Below are positions 1 through 7,603 of a stretch of 64,000 nt of DNA, one piece after another. Source of the DNA: DATKYQ01 sp964640665 (GTDB lineage Bacteria; Myxococcota; B64-G9). Both the position numbers and the translations under genes were made by a program. Position 1 is the first letter of the stretch. Every line of letters begins with the position of its first letter. Under the pieces are notes generated by a model that made no database searches, had not been told where the DNA came from, and saw only the letters and a list, made by a program, of their open reading frames with translations. The stretch covers positions 1 to 64,000 of the forward strand of contig CAZXHT010000021.1 in NCBI GenBank assembly GCA_964640665.1. The letters run 5' to 3'.

Positions 1-949
1 AGTCGGCGTCGACGGTGCAGGTGCCGCTCGTTCCGTCGGCCGCCAAACCCAGGCAGGCGAACTCTTCCTTGCAGTTTTCCGTGTCCGAGTTGACATCTCC
101 GAATATGCAGGGATCGCCCTTTTCGCCTGGACCGATCGGATCGGACGATGGAACACAGAAGCAGGTGCCGCTGATGACCTGGCCGACGAAGCCTGCGGGG
201 CACTGGTTTACGTCGCCGCCCGGGCACTCCTCGGCGCAGAAAGAGGCGCCGCAGTTGCCGTTGACGCAGTCCGGATTGAGCTCATCTCCCAGGTTTGTGC
301 AGTCGCTGGCGATGGTGCAGGTGCCGCTTTGACCGTCTGCCTCGATGCCCAGGCAGGTGCCCCCTGTATTGCAGTCGCCCGCGTCCACGTTGACATCTCC
401 GAATGTGCAGGGATCGCCCGGATTGCCGGATGTGCCCGCCACGCAGGCGCCGTCTTCGCAGTGCTTGTCTGCGGGGCAGGTGCCGCATGAGCCTTCGCAG
501 CCGTCGTCACCGCATACCTTGTCGGTGCAATTGGGTGTGCAGTCCACGCACTTTCCGTCGTCGTCGCAGACTTTCGGAGCGGTACAGGTGCCGCAGGAGC
601 CGCCGCAGCCGTCGTCACCGCAATCTTTGTCAACACAATTCGGCTGGCAGTCCACGCACGTGCAACTGTCGGTGTCGCAGGTTTTGCCACTGGCCGCGCA
701 GTTATCAGCGCATGGTTGCGGGGCGGGACAGCCGTCGTCTCCGCAGCACTTTCCGGTGCATTTTTCCGCATGGTTGCAGGTCGTGTTCGGCTTGCATTTC
801 TTGGTGGTCAAGTCGCAGTATTCGTCGGACTCGCAGTCGGCGTTCGATGTACAGCCGCCGCTATCGCCGCCGCCGCCACAATGGATCAGCGCCGCGCCCG
901 TCAAGGTGAGCATCGATCCGGCTACCAATAACGTGATAAACTTCCTCAT
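1..949 (-). CDS. Cys-rich repeat lipoprotein, partial (C-terminus beyond window)
   Basis: The gene reads leftward from an ATG at 949 and is open to the window edge, so at least 316 residues are present. It starts with a lipoprotein signal ending in a lipobox (ALIHC near residue 25), followed by a Gly-rich linker. The rest is Cys-rich modules with CGDDGCGGSCGTC-type motifs and larger blocks resembling C-x-GLAADG-x-SGTC and NPDCVNGNCGASFC. It is a close paralogue of the gene at 3509-5239: nucleotides 181-425 match about 4471-4715 with few differences, so this is a recent tandem duplication. An AGGAGGAAG ribosome site precedes the ATG. The product is probably an outer-membrane or surface lipoprotein stabilised by disulfides. 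Its function is not recognised. Confidence 0.85.
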   Translation of the reverse strand, partial: MRKFITLLVAGSMLTLTGAALIHCGGGGDSGGCTSNADCESDEYCDLTTKKCKPNTTCNHAEKCTGKCCGDDGCPAPQPCADNCAASGKTCDTDSCTCVDCQPNCVDKDCGDDGCGGSCGTCTAPKVCDDDGKCVDCTPNCTDKVCGDDGCEGSCGTCPADKHCEDGACVAGTSGNPGDPCTFGDVNVDAGDCNTGGTCLGIEADGQSGTCTIASDCTNLGDELNPDCVNGNCGASFCAEECPGGDVNQCPAGFVGQVISGTCFCVPSSDPIGPGEKGDPCIFGDVNSDTENCKEEFACLGLAADGTSGTCTVDAD

Positions 950-1024
950 CTTCTTCCTCCTTCTACTACTGGGTTATGGAAATGGACTCCTGATTCTCTG
1001 ATAACCAATGCCCTGATCTTCGTC

Positions 1025-1054
1025 ATACTAGGGTTTTGTCACTGCATCTGTCAA
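1025..1054 (-). promoter_or_regulatory. Promoter of the Cys-rich lipoprotein gene ending at 949
   Basis: On the minus strand the sequence reads TTGACA, 18 bp, TAGTAT. The same two hexamers with the same 18 bp spacing occur upstream of the paralogue that starts at 5239 (5294-5323). That conservation between duplicated genes supports a real sigma-70-type promoter. Confidence 0.6.
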
Positions 1055-1074
1055 ACCAAAAAAATAAATCCGGC

Positions 1075-1101
1075 AAAAAAATCCGCACCGGAAGGCACGG
1101 G
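1075..1101 (-). terminator. Rho-independent terminator (minus strand)
   Basis: On the minus strand CCGTGCC-ttcc-GGTGCGG is followed by ATTTTTTT. It lies just after the relic C-terminus at 1126-1152. Its outer 21 bp (1075-1095) are repeated perfectly in inverted orientation at 1157-1177, which also forms a hairpin plus T-run reading rightward, so the pair can act in both directions. Confidence 0.6.
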
Positions 1102-1125
1102 TTTAAAAGGTAGTCAGAGGTACGA

Positions 1126-1152
1126 CTACTGGCCGCAGACACTCCAGGAACC
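1126..1152 (-). pseudogene. Relic C-terminus of a Cys-rich lipoprotein paralogue
   Basis: On the minus strand these bases encode GSWSVCGQ and a stop. That matches the C-terminal ends of the intact paralogues (GSWGICGQ at 3509 and GAWGVCGQ at 1812). Upstream of it there is no matching coding sequence, only the inverted 21 bp arm and unrelated DNA. I infer the tail of a lost array member, left with its terminator. Confidence 0.55.
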
Positions 1153-1177
1153 CGCACCTTCCGGTGCGGATTTTTTT
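1152..1177 (+). terminator. Terminator-like hairpin, rightward
   Basis: CCGCACC-ttcc-GGTGCGG followed by ATTTTTTT reads as a perfect 7 bp stem with a T-run on the plus strand. No plus-strand gene ends here, so it probably works as half of a bidirectional block or is simply an inverted copy of the 1075-1101 terminator. Confidence 0.5.
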
Positions 1178-1360
1178 GGAATGCCCCCTCGGTGCCAATC
1201 TTACTATTATGTTGATATTTGCCATGCAAAGAGTCAAACACCTCGCTTGAGAGTACAGAGTTCTCAAATGACCTGCCGGTTCCCTGGTTTTTTGGGGGTT
1301 TGTCATTTGGGCTGCTGGATGTCTCGGGTGTCATCAGTAATGCGGGTTGCGACGTGAGCA

Positions 1361-1460
1361 TAGCATCGCCCCGAAGGGGCGAGGGAACATAGCCTGGGGG
1401 CTTTAGCCCCAGGAAGAGATGCTGAATTTGTTTTGCGCCCTGTAGGGGCGCGGCCTACCG
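1361..1460. repeat. Cluster of three short palindromes (REP-like element)
   Basis: Three hairpins lie within 100 bp: CGCCCC-gaa-GGGGCG (1367-1381), CCTGGGG-loop-CCCCAGG (1393-1413) and GCGCCC-tgta-GGGCGC (1435-1451). From memory, this 'CGCCCCTTCGGGGCG ... CCTGGGGC' style is a dispersed extragenic palindromic repeat in several phyla. I cannot count other genomic copies from here. It separates the short 92-residue lipoprotein from the relic at 1126. Confidence 0.55.
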
Positions 1461-1499
1461 AGGTTGCTGTTCTTGACGCCCGCGATGTTGAGGCAGCAG

Positions 1500-1778
1500 C
1501 TAGCAGGCCTCGCACTGGCAGGTGGAATAGTTACAGGCCTGGCCGGCGCCGCAGTTATCCGGGCAGTTGGACCCGGTGCTGCAAGGATCACTGCAGCATA
1601 GATTGACGCACTCGTACACCTGATTGCATTGCTTGATTAGAACGCATTCCCCAGTGTGATGATTGCAGTACTCTGCAGTCATGCAGTCGGTGTTCAATCT
1701 ACAGCCACCGTTATCACCTTCGCCGCAGTCCATCAGTGCCGCGCAGGCCGCCAGGAAAACAAGTAACTTTTTCATCAT
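1500..1778 (-). CDS. Short Cys-rich lipoprotein (truncated paralogue)
   Basis: This 92-residue product has a lipoprotein signal with lipobox LMDC near residue 18. It then has the same first module as its neighbours (CCSDPC, CPDNC, final CQCEAC). It stops at the point where the upstream paralogue continues CEACQPDC. The downstream bases do not continue the homology in any frame, so this is a clean truncation rather than a single nonsense change. It starts 33 bp after the stop of the 1812-3389 gene, behind GAAGGAAAAAG, so the two are probably co-transcribed. It may be a functional minimal one-module lipoprotein or a decaying copy; its function is unknown. Confidence 0.7.
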   Translation of the reverse strand: MMKKLLVFLAACAALMDCGEGDNGGCRLNTDCMTAEYCNHHTGECVLIKQCNQVYECVNLCCSDPCSTGSNCPDNCGAGQACNYSTCQCEAC

Positions 1779-1811
1779 CTTTTTCCTTCTGCATCCGACT
1801 ATCTGGAATGC

Positions 1812-3389
1812 CTATTGTCCGCAAACGCCCCAGGCTCCGGCCTGTCCTGTTCCGCTGGAGCAGCCGTCGACAGGTTGGCAGATGTCCGGCGCCGTGCAGG
1901 CATGTCCATCGTTGCAAACCTCGATACAGGTACCAGGCTGGCCCAGACACAGGGTGCCGTTCACGCAGTCATTCGAGTACTGGCAGGGCTGGCTGGCTGT
2001 TTTGCCGTTGGTTATGAAGCAGCGGAATTCAGTGCAGTTAGCATCATTGATGATGCAAGCCAAGGAGGTGTCACACTCCGAGCCGCCGCTTTCCAAGGTG
2101 CATACAGAAGTTGCGATGCAGGCGCCGTAGTGATCGACGCCGGTGATGCCGGTACAGTAGTAGTCGTCCGCCGCGCCGGGGCAACCGGTGTTGTTGTCGG
2201 CGTTGCAAATCTGGTAACAGCTTTCGGGGCCTGCGCCCAGGCACAACTGGCCGGCCTTGCACCAGCAGTCCTGGCCGCCACAGGCGCCCGGGCCGCAGAT
2301 TTTGTCCAGGTCCTGGGTTCCTTCTTCCACGCAGGCAAGCTCACTGCCCTGGTAGGGGACGCACTTTTCGCCGGCCTCGCAGCCGACATTGTTGATCGGG
2401 TCGCTGCAGGCTGTCCCGATGTTGGGGATGCAAAAGCAAGTGCCGCTGATCTCCTGGCCGGATGTGCCGCCGGGGCAATAGCCCGGTTCGCCGGCGGGGC
2501 ACTCCTCGGCGCAGAACGAGGCGCCGCAGTAGCCGCCGGCGCAGTCCGGGTTGAGGGCTTCCCCCAAAGACGAGCAGTCGGCGTCGGTGATACAGGTGCC
2601 GTTCTGCCCATCGGCCGCGATGCCAAGGCAGCTCAACCCCCCTGAGCAGTTGTACGTGTCGGTGTTGACGGTGCCGAACGGGCAGGGTTCTCCCGGCCCG
2701 GGATCCCTTATACAATTGCTGGAGTCGAAGCAGAACTTGCCGCCCGAGATGTCAAGGCAGCAGTTGGGATAGACGCAGTCGGCGTCGGTGGTGCAGGCCT
2801 TCGAGCAATAGGTCTGACCGCCGCCTGTGAGGCAGGTGGGCCAGTCGGCCGGGCAGTCGCCGTCGCCGTTGGGGCACGGGTCGCCGGGCTCGCTGGCGCC
2901 GGCCACACATGTGTCGTTTTCGCAGTGCTGGTCCGCATAGCAGTTGTCGCAGAAGCCGCCGCAGCCGTCATCGCCGCATTCCTTGTTGGCACAATCCGGC
3001 TGACAGGGCCCGCACTTGCCGGTGGCGGCGTCGCAGGTGTCCGTGCCGCTGCAACTTCCGCATGAGCCGCCGCAGCCGTCGCCGCCGCAGTCATTGTAGG
3101 AACAGTCCGGTTGGCAGGCCTCGCAGATGCAGCTCGTGGTGTTACAGATCCGGCCGCTGGTCGCGCATCTGTCCGGGCACTCGGCCCCGATGCCGCAGGG
3201 ATCGCCGCAGCACAGACCGGCGCACTCTTTTACCTGGTTGCAGCTAGTGATTGGCTCGCATTTTTTGGAGTGACGATTGCAGAATTCGCCCGGCCTGCAG
3301 TCGGCGTTCGAAATACAGTTGCCGCTATCACCGCCGCCGCAGTTCATCAGCGCCGCGCAGGCCAACAAAAAAGTGAAGAATCTCTTCAT
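1812..3389 (-). CDS. Cys-rich repeat lipoprotein
   Basis: This 525-residue product uses the ATG at 3389 (16 codons inside the longest frame), because AGGAAAAAGAGG sits directly upstream and a lipoprotein signal (ALMNC lipobox, near residue 17) follows. Its Cys-rich modules include CQPDCSYNDCGGDGCGGSC and CQPDCANKECGDDGCGGFC. Larger DPCP, CSGGLSCLGIAADGQNGTC and NPDCAGGYCGASFC blocks follow, and it ends GAWGVCGQ. The architecture resembles Dickkopf/EGF-like disulfide knots of secreted delta-lineage proteins. I infer a surface or periplasm-facing lipoprotein of unknown ligand. It is the middle member of a tandem family. Confidence 0.85.
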   Translation of the reverse strand: MKRFFTFLLACAALMNCGGGDSGNCISNADCRPGEFCNRHSKKCEPITSCNQVKECAGLCCGDPCGIGAECPDRCATSGRICNTTSCICEACQPDCSYNDCGGDGCGGSCGSCSGTDTCDAATGKCGPCQPDCANKECGDDGCGGFCDNCYADQHCENDTCVAGASEPGDPCPNGDGDCPADWPTCLTGGGQTYCSKACTTDADCVYPNCCLDISGGKFCFDSSNCIRDPGPGEPCPFGTVNTDTYNCSGGLSCLGIAADGQNGTCITDADCSSLGEALNPDCAGGYCGASFCAEECPAGEPGYCPGGTSGQEISGTCFCIPNIGTACSDPINNVGCEAGEKCVPYQGSELACVEEGTQDLDKICGPGACGGQDCWCKAGQLCLGAGPESCYQICNADNNTGCPGAADDYYCTGITGVDHYGACIATSVCTLESGGSECDTSLACIINDANCTEFRCFITNGKTASQPCQYSNDCVNGTLCLGQPGTCIEVCNDGHACTAPDICQPVDGCSSGTGQAGAWGVCGQ

Positions 3390-3408
3390 CCTCTTTTTCC
3401 TGAATTCT

Positions 3409-3437
3409 ATTCTGGTATTTACCGTGCTGGGAGTCAA
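3409..3437 (-). promoter_or_regulatory. Possible promoter of the lipoprotein gene at 1812-3389
   Basis: On the minus strand TTGACT, 17 bp, CAGAAT lies 20-48 bp ahead of the start codon. The -10 match is weaker than in the paralogues, so this is tentative. Confidence 0.35.
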
Positions 3438-3451
3438 GCGCCACGCGGGTC

Positions 3452-3483
3452 AAAAAACCCCCCGCACCCTGATGGGTGCGGGG
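3452..3483 (-). terminator. Rho-independent terminator after the 3509-5239 gene
   Basis: On the minus strand CCCCGCACCC-atca-GGGTGCGGGG (10 bp perfect stem) is followed by a T-run. It begins 26 bp after the stop codon of the 576-residue lipoprotein gene, so that gene ends its own transcript. Confidence 0.85.
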
Positions 3484-3508
3484 CCTGGTTGTTCTGGTGC
3501 AGGATTGC

Positions 3509-5239
3509 TTACTGGCCGCAGATGCCCCAGGAGCCGTCGCAGCCCGTGATGGCGTCTATGTGGCCGCAGGTGTCCGGGCTTGTGCAGTCGGAGCCGGCCG
3601 TGTCGCAGCGCGGCACACAGGTGCCGCTGTCGGCATCGCCCATGGCTGTCAGGTAGAAGGTGCAGAACAGGTTGGGCCCGCAGTCGTCCCAGGTGCAGGT
3701 GCTGTCCTCGGCCCCGCCGCCATGCTCCCAGCAGCCCGTCGTGCAGTCGTCCGGGGGGTTGCTCATCGAACAGAAGGTCGGATTACCGGCGTAGTTTGTG
3801 CCGCACTGGACGGTGTCGTCGGCGGTCATGTCGCAGCAGTCGAGCGGATAGCATACGCCCCAGGCGGGGAGATCCTGGTCCGGGTAGCAGGAGTCGCAAG
3901 AGCCCGTACAGCCGGTTCCGTTCGTGCCGTTGCAGAACTCCCAGCAGAAGAAGTCCTCGCCACTGCCATAGCACCCCATGCCGGCCTTGCAGGCATTGTT
4001 ATTGTTGGGGTCGCATGGCTGTAGGTACTCGGCCGGGCCCTCGGGGGTGCATACCAGGGCGCCCTGGTAGACGATGCACTTCTCGCCGGCCTCGCAGCCT
4101 GTGTTGTTGACAGGATCTGTGCATTCATCGGCGGGCTTCGGAAGGCAGAAGCAGGTTCCGTTGATGTCCTGGCCGTTGGTGCCCGCCGGACACTGGTCTG
4201 CGTCGCCTCCGGGGCACGGTTCGGCGCAGAACGAGGCGCCGCAGTTGCCGCTTGCGCAGTCCGGGTTGTAGCTGTCTCCCAGTGACGAGCAGTCAGCGTC
4301 GGTGGTGCAGGTGCCGCTTTGACCGTCTGCCTCGATGCCCAGGCAGGTGAGCCCTGCCTTGCAGTTGTCCGTGTCCGAGTTGACATCCCCGAATATACAG
4401 GGATCGCCCGGGTCGCCGTTACCGATCGGCTGGTCCGATGGAACGCAGTAGCAGGTGCCGCTGATGACCTGGCCGACGAAGCCTGCGGAGCACTGGTTTA
4501 CGTCGCCGCCGGGGCACTCCTCGGCGCAGAAAGAGGCGCCGCAGTTGCCGTTGACGCAGTCCGGATTGAGCTCATCTCCCAGGGATGTGCAGTCGCCGGC
4601 GACGGTGCAGGTGCCGCTTTGACCGTCTGCCGCGATGCCCAGGCAGGTGCCCCCTGTATTGCAGGCGCCCGCGTCCACGTTGACATCTCCGAATGTGCAT
4701 GGATCGCCCGGGTTGCCCAATGTGTCCGCCACGCAGGTACCGCCTTCGCAATGCTGACCCGCGGGGCAGGTGCCGCACGAGCCGCCGCAGCCGTCGTCGC
4801 CGCATACCTTATTGACGCAGTCGGGTGTGCATGGTTCGCACTTGCCGGTAGTGGTGTTGCATACTTCCGGGGCGGTACAGGTGCCGCAGGATCCGCCGCA
4901 GCCGTCGTCGCCGCAATCTCTGTCAACACAATCCGGTTGGCAGTCCACGCACGTGCAACTGTCGGTGTCGCATTGCTTGCCACTGGCCGCGCAGTTATCA
5001 GCGCATGGTTGCGGGGAGGGACAACCGTCGTCTCCGCAACACTTGCCGGCGCAATTTTCCAAGTGGTTGCAAGTCGTGTTCGGCTGGCAGGTCTTGGATG
5101 TCAAGTCACAGTACTCGTCGGTCTTGCAGTCGGTGTTCGACGTACAGCCGCCGTCGTTACCGCCGCCACAATGGATCAGCGCCGCACCCATCAATGAAAG
5201 CGTCGTGCCAATTGCCAGAAACGTGAGAAACTTCTTCAT
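3509..5239 (-). CDS. Cys-rich repeat lipoprotein
   Basis: This 576-residue product has the lipobox ALIHC near residue 24 and a GGGNDGG linker. It then has repeated CGDDGCGGSCGTC modules, two long blocks of the type DPC-(I/T)FGDVN-...-GTC-...-NPDC-...-CGASFC, and a distinct C-terminal half (CNGTNGTGC, TWDDCGPNLFC). It ends GSWGICGQ. GGAGG lies 9 bp before the ATG. It is the longest complete member of the array and nearly identical in parts to the window-edge copy. It is likely exported, lipidated and disulfide-rich. Whether it stays periplasmic or reaches the surface cannot be read from sequence alone. Confidence 0.87.
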   Translation of the reverse strand: MKKFLTFLAIGTTLSLMGAALIHCGGGNDGGCTSNTDCKTDEYCDLTSKTCQPNTTCNHLENCAGKCCGDDGCPSPQPCADNCAASGKQCDTDSCTCVDCQPDCVDRDCGDDGCGGSCGTCTAPEVCNTTTGKCEPCTPDCVNKVCGDDGCGGSCGTCPAGQHCEGGTCVADTLGNPGDPCTFGDVNVDAGACNTGGTCLGIAADGQSGTCTVAGDCTSLGDELNPDCVNGNCGASFCAEECPGGDVNQCSAGFVGQVISGTCYCVPSDQPIGNGDPGDPCIFGDVNSDTDNCKAGLTCLGIEADGQSGTCTTDADCSSLGDSYNPDCASGNCGASFCAEPCPGGDADQCPAGTNGQDINGTCFCLPKPADECTDPVNNTGCEAGEKCIVYQGALVCTPEGPAEYLQPCDPNNNNACKAGMGCYGSGEDFFCWEFCNGTNGTGCTGSCDSCYPDQDLPAWGVCYPLDCCDMTADDTVQCGTNYAGNPTFCSMSNPPDDCTTGCWEHGGGAEDSTCTWDDCGPNLFCTFYLTAMGDADSGTCVPRCDTAGSDCTSPDTCGHIDAITGCDGSWGICGQ

Positions 5240-5293
5240 CTTCTTCCTCCTTCAGCTACTTGGTTTTATAGAAATGGACCTTTTATCCTGGGC

Positions 5294-5323
5294 ATACTAA
5301 GAGGCATCCTTGCCGCGTGTCAA
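5294..5323 (-). promoter_or_regulatory. Promoter of the lipoprotein gene starting at 5239
   Basis: On the minus strand TTGACA, 18 bp, TAGTAT, giving a leader of about 48 nt. It is identical in hexamers and spacing to the promoter at 1025-1054. Confidence 0.65.
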
Positions 5324-5344
5324 ACCCAAATTGTCTCGGGCGGT

Positions 5345-7447
5345 TTAGCGCTCGCCGTACCAGGCGCCTTCCATGTCGGCGTCGAGAATGATCTTGACGT
5401 CACCCTGCCACTTGCCGTCCTTGCTGGTCTCGAAGTTCGAAAAGCCCAGGTTGGTGCCGTAGGGCGGATCGTCTTCCGTGGTGATGGTGGCGTAGCCGGT
5501 GAAGTTCAGAAGCTTCCAGCCGACGCCGATCTGATCGAGCAGTCCCTTGAGCAGGCCGGCCGCATTCGGTTTGAAGCTGTCGCAGGCCTGCTCGGCGCTC
5601 TGGCCGATGCTGCCGCAACTGGGGATGAAACCGATGCTCTCACAGAAATCCTCCACCGAGGATCCGATGGCTTCGCAGTCGATGATATCCTGCAGGGCGT
5701 CGTCGAGGCTGTCGTAGCCGGTGAAGATCTGGATCAGCAGGTCGACCAGGAAACTCACGAACTTCGAGTACTCCATTTTTACCTGGCGCGGATCGATCAA
5801 CAAAGTGTACTTGGTGACGGCACCGCTGTCGTCGACCTGCACCTTGCCGGTGAACGGAAGCACCTCGATGCCGACGTCCCCGTAGTCATGCAGGTCCTCG
5901 CGGGTGATGTCGATCATGGCGCAGTCGGGGAAGTCGGGTTGGTCGAACGGGTTGCAGCAGTTTCCGGGATCGCCGTTGGGGCCGCACTCGCAGCAGGCGT
6001 TCAGGAAGCGGATCAAGATGCTGTCCCAGACCTCGGTGCCCGAGACCAGCTCGCGCGGATTGAGGTGCACGAGCTCCATGGTGCCCTCGGCCCGCAGTTC
6101 CTTGAGCATGTTGATCAAGTTGTCGAAGACCGCGATCAGCGAGCCCACCCAGTCGGGGACGTACTCGTGGATGACATCGCACAGCAGGTCGTCGATGAAG
6201 CCGATCCCGGTGATGTCACAATAGTTGATGATCTGGTTGAGCTTGTCGATGATGCCGGAGACGCTGGTCCCGCCCAGGGAGGCCGACATATCGAAGTAGT
6301 GCTGGGTGTACCAGGTGCCGCCCAACTCGGGAATGACCACGTCCACCGGGTTGTCCGGCTGGCAGACGCCGTTCACGCACTTGAAGCCCGGGGGGCAATC
6401 CTCGTCGTCCTGGCACTCGTCGCCTCCCGTGCACTCCGGCCTGTTCGATACCTCGGGGCAGGGGTAGCACTCGTGTCCCTCGCAGTAGTATCCGTCGGGA
6501 CAGTCATCGGAGGTGTCGCAGGTATCGGGCAGGACGCCCTGGGGATGGCAGAGATTGTCCTGGCACTCGTAGCCTTCAGGGCAATCGTCATCGGTGTCAC
6601 ACTCCTGGCCGCCGGACTGGTGACACTCGCCGTTGACACAGGTGAAGCCCGCCGGGCAATCGTCGCTTGTCGTGCAACCCATGCGTTGCTTGACGGTGAT
6701 GGTGAAGGTTACTTTCTCGACGATCTCGTTTACGCCCTCTGCGACCACCTGGTAGGAGGTGGCCATCGTGCCGGCCTGGAAGATGGTGCTGGCCAGTCCC
6801 GAGAGGCTGGTGGCTACCTGCGGACTGGCTACCGAGGCGTCACCGCCGACCGGCGGGTTGAAGATCGAAAAGCCGATATCCACTCCCCTGACCGGAGTGC
6901 TGGTGTCGAGGTTGGTGAGCTTGACGGTCAGATCGAGAGTTTCATTGACGTAGCAATCGAGTTGAATGGGCCCGACCGGGCTCAGTTGTCGCCGCACCGG
7001 CTTGAGCTTGATGGTGAAGTACACCCCGTCGGGATCCTGCTGGCTCGAGGCATGCACCCCGAACTCGACAGCCTGCGGGGGCTGCTGGCTCGGCGCCGTC
7101 AGAGTCACCGTGGCCAGGCCGTTGGCGCTGGTGACCATCGAGGCGTTCGAGAGGCTGGCGTCCCCGGGATTTTGCTGGATCTCGAAGTCGACGGTTTCAC
7201 CGGCAACGGCCCCGACGCACTTTTCCAAAAGGACGACCTGTAATTCTTCATGGTCTCCCGGGTAGAGCGTGCGGTTCGGGCTGCCGATGATGCTCAGCAG
7301 GCGCTGCCCGCTGCCCTGGCAACCATCGAGCCCGCCGGCGTCGCCGTCGCCGTTGTTCGACGAACCGCCGCAACCCGCAGCGCCGAGCAAGGCCGAAAGC
7401 ACTAGTGTCAAGACAAACTGAAAGTGGCTGGTTTTCATCCTGGCCAT
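5345..7447 (-). CDS. Ig-like (Big_1-type) and Cys-rich repeat lipoprotein
   Basis: This 700-residue product starts at ATG 7447, placed 5 bp after GGGAGGAA; the open frame continues 50 codons further upstream without a ribosome site. Its lipobox is GAAGC (near residue 24). Two invasin/intimin-like Ig domains follow (about 45-150 and 155-265, with the typical T-x-ANGLATVTLT strand). Next come four short modules of the form CDTDDDCPEGYECQDNLC (about 270-400), then a 300-residue C-terminal domain with several Cys (about 420-700) that I do not recognise. This is probably a surface-exposed lipoprotein. It shares the Cys-knot theme with the array to its left but not its sequence. Confidence 0.82.
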   Translation of the reverse strand: MARMKTSHFQFVLTLVLSALLGAAGCGGSSNNGDGDAGGLDGCQGSGQRLLSIIGSPNRTLYPGDHEELQVVLLEKCVGAVAGETVDFEIQQNPGDASLSNASMVTSANGLATVTLTAPSQQPPQAVEFGVHASSQQDPDGVYFTIKLKPVRRQLSPVGPIQLDCYVNETLDLTVKLTNLDTSTPVRGVDIGFSIFNPPVGGDASVASPQVATSLSGLASTIFQAGTMATSYQVVAEGVNEIVEKVTFTITVKQRMGCTTSDDCPAGFTCVNGECHQSGGQECDTDDDCPEGYECQDNLCHPQGVLPDTCDTSDDCPDGYYCEGHECYPCPEVSNRPECTGGDECQDDEDCPPGFKCVNGVCQPDNPVDVVIPELGGTWYTQHYFDMSASLGGTSVSGIIDKLNQIINYCDITGIGFIDDLLCDVIHEYVPDWVGSLIAVFDNLINMLKELRAEGTMELVHLNPRELVSGTEVWDSILIRFLNACCECGPNGDPGNCCNPFDQPDFPDCAMIDITREDLHDYGDVGIEVLPFTGKVQVDDSGAVTKYTLLIDPRQVKMEYSKFVSFLVDLLIQIFTGYDSLDDALQDIIDCEAIGSSVEDFCESIGFIPSCGSIGQSAEQACDSFKPNAAGLLKGLLDQIGVGWKLLNFTGYATITTEDDPPYGTNLGFSNFETSKDGKWQGDVKIILDADMEGAWYGER

Positions 7448-7603
7448 GAGTATTCCTCCCTCGGACCCGAAGTTGGGTTCCGCATCTGGTTCCTGCATTC
7501 TCATCGTGTCAATTATGACCGGATCGGCGTAAAAAAAGCAATAGGACGATTGGACCATGGCTGCTATCATTAAATTCTTCGTGGGAAAGGCGGGCAACGG
7601 CCG

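Larger units (their letters stand above)
950..1499. other. Intergenic region with relic and palindromes, no intact gene
   Basis: No intact gene is supported. The stretch holds the promoter at 1025-1054, the inverted terminator pair (1075-1177), the relic C-terminus (1126-1152), about 180 bp of undistinguished sequence, and the palindrome cluster at 1361-1460. A 112-codon open frame on the minus strand (1023-1361) has no lipobox, no Cys pattern and no ribosome site, and I do not accept it. Confidence 0.6.

Noticed and set aside
403..909. 168-codon Arg-rich frame, plus strand
   Set aside because: It is the complement shadow of a Cys-rich gene; its Arg/Ser bias comes from reversed GGC/TGC codons.
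1023..1361. 112-codon frame on the minus strand
   Set aside because: It runs through the relic and terminators in another frame, with no signal, lipobox or ribosome site.
5888..7243. 451-codon frame on the plus strand
   Set aside because: It is antisense to the Ig-like lipoprotein, has no ribosome site, and shows high-GC third-position bias only.
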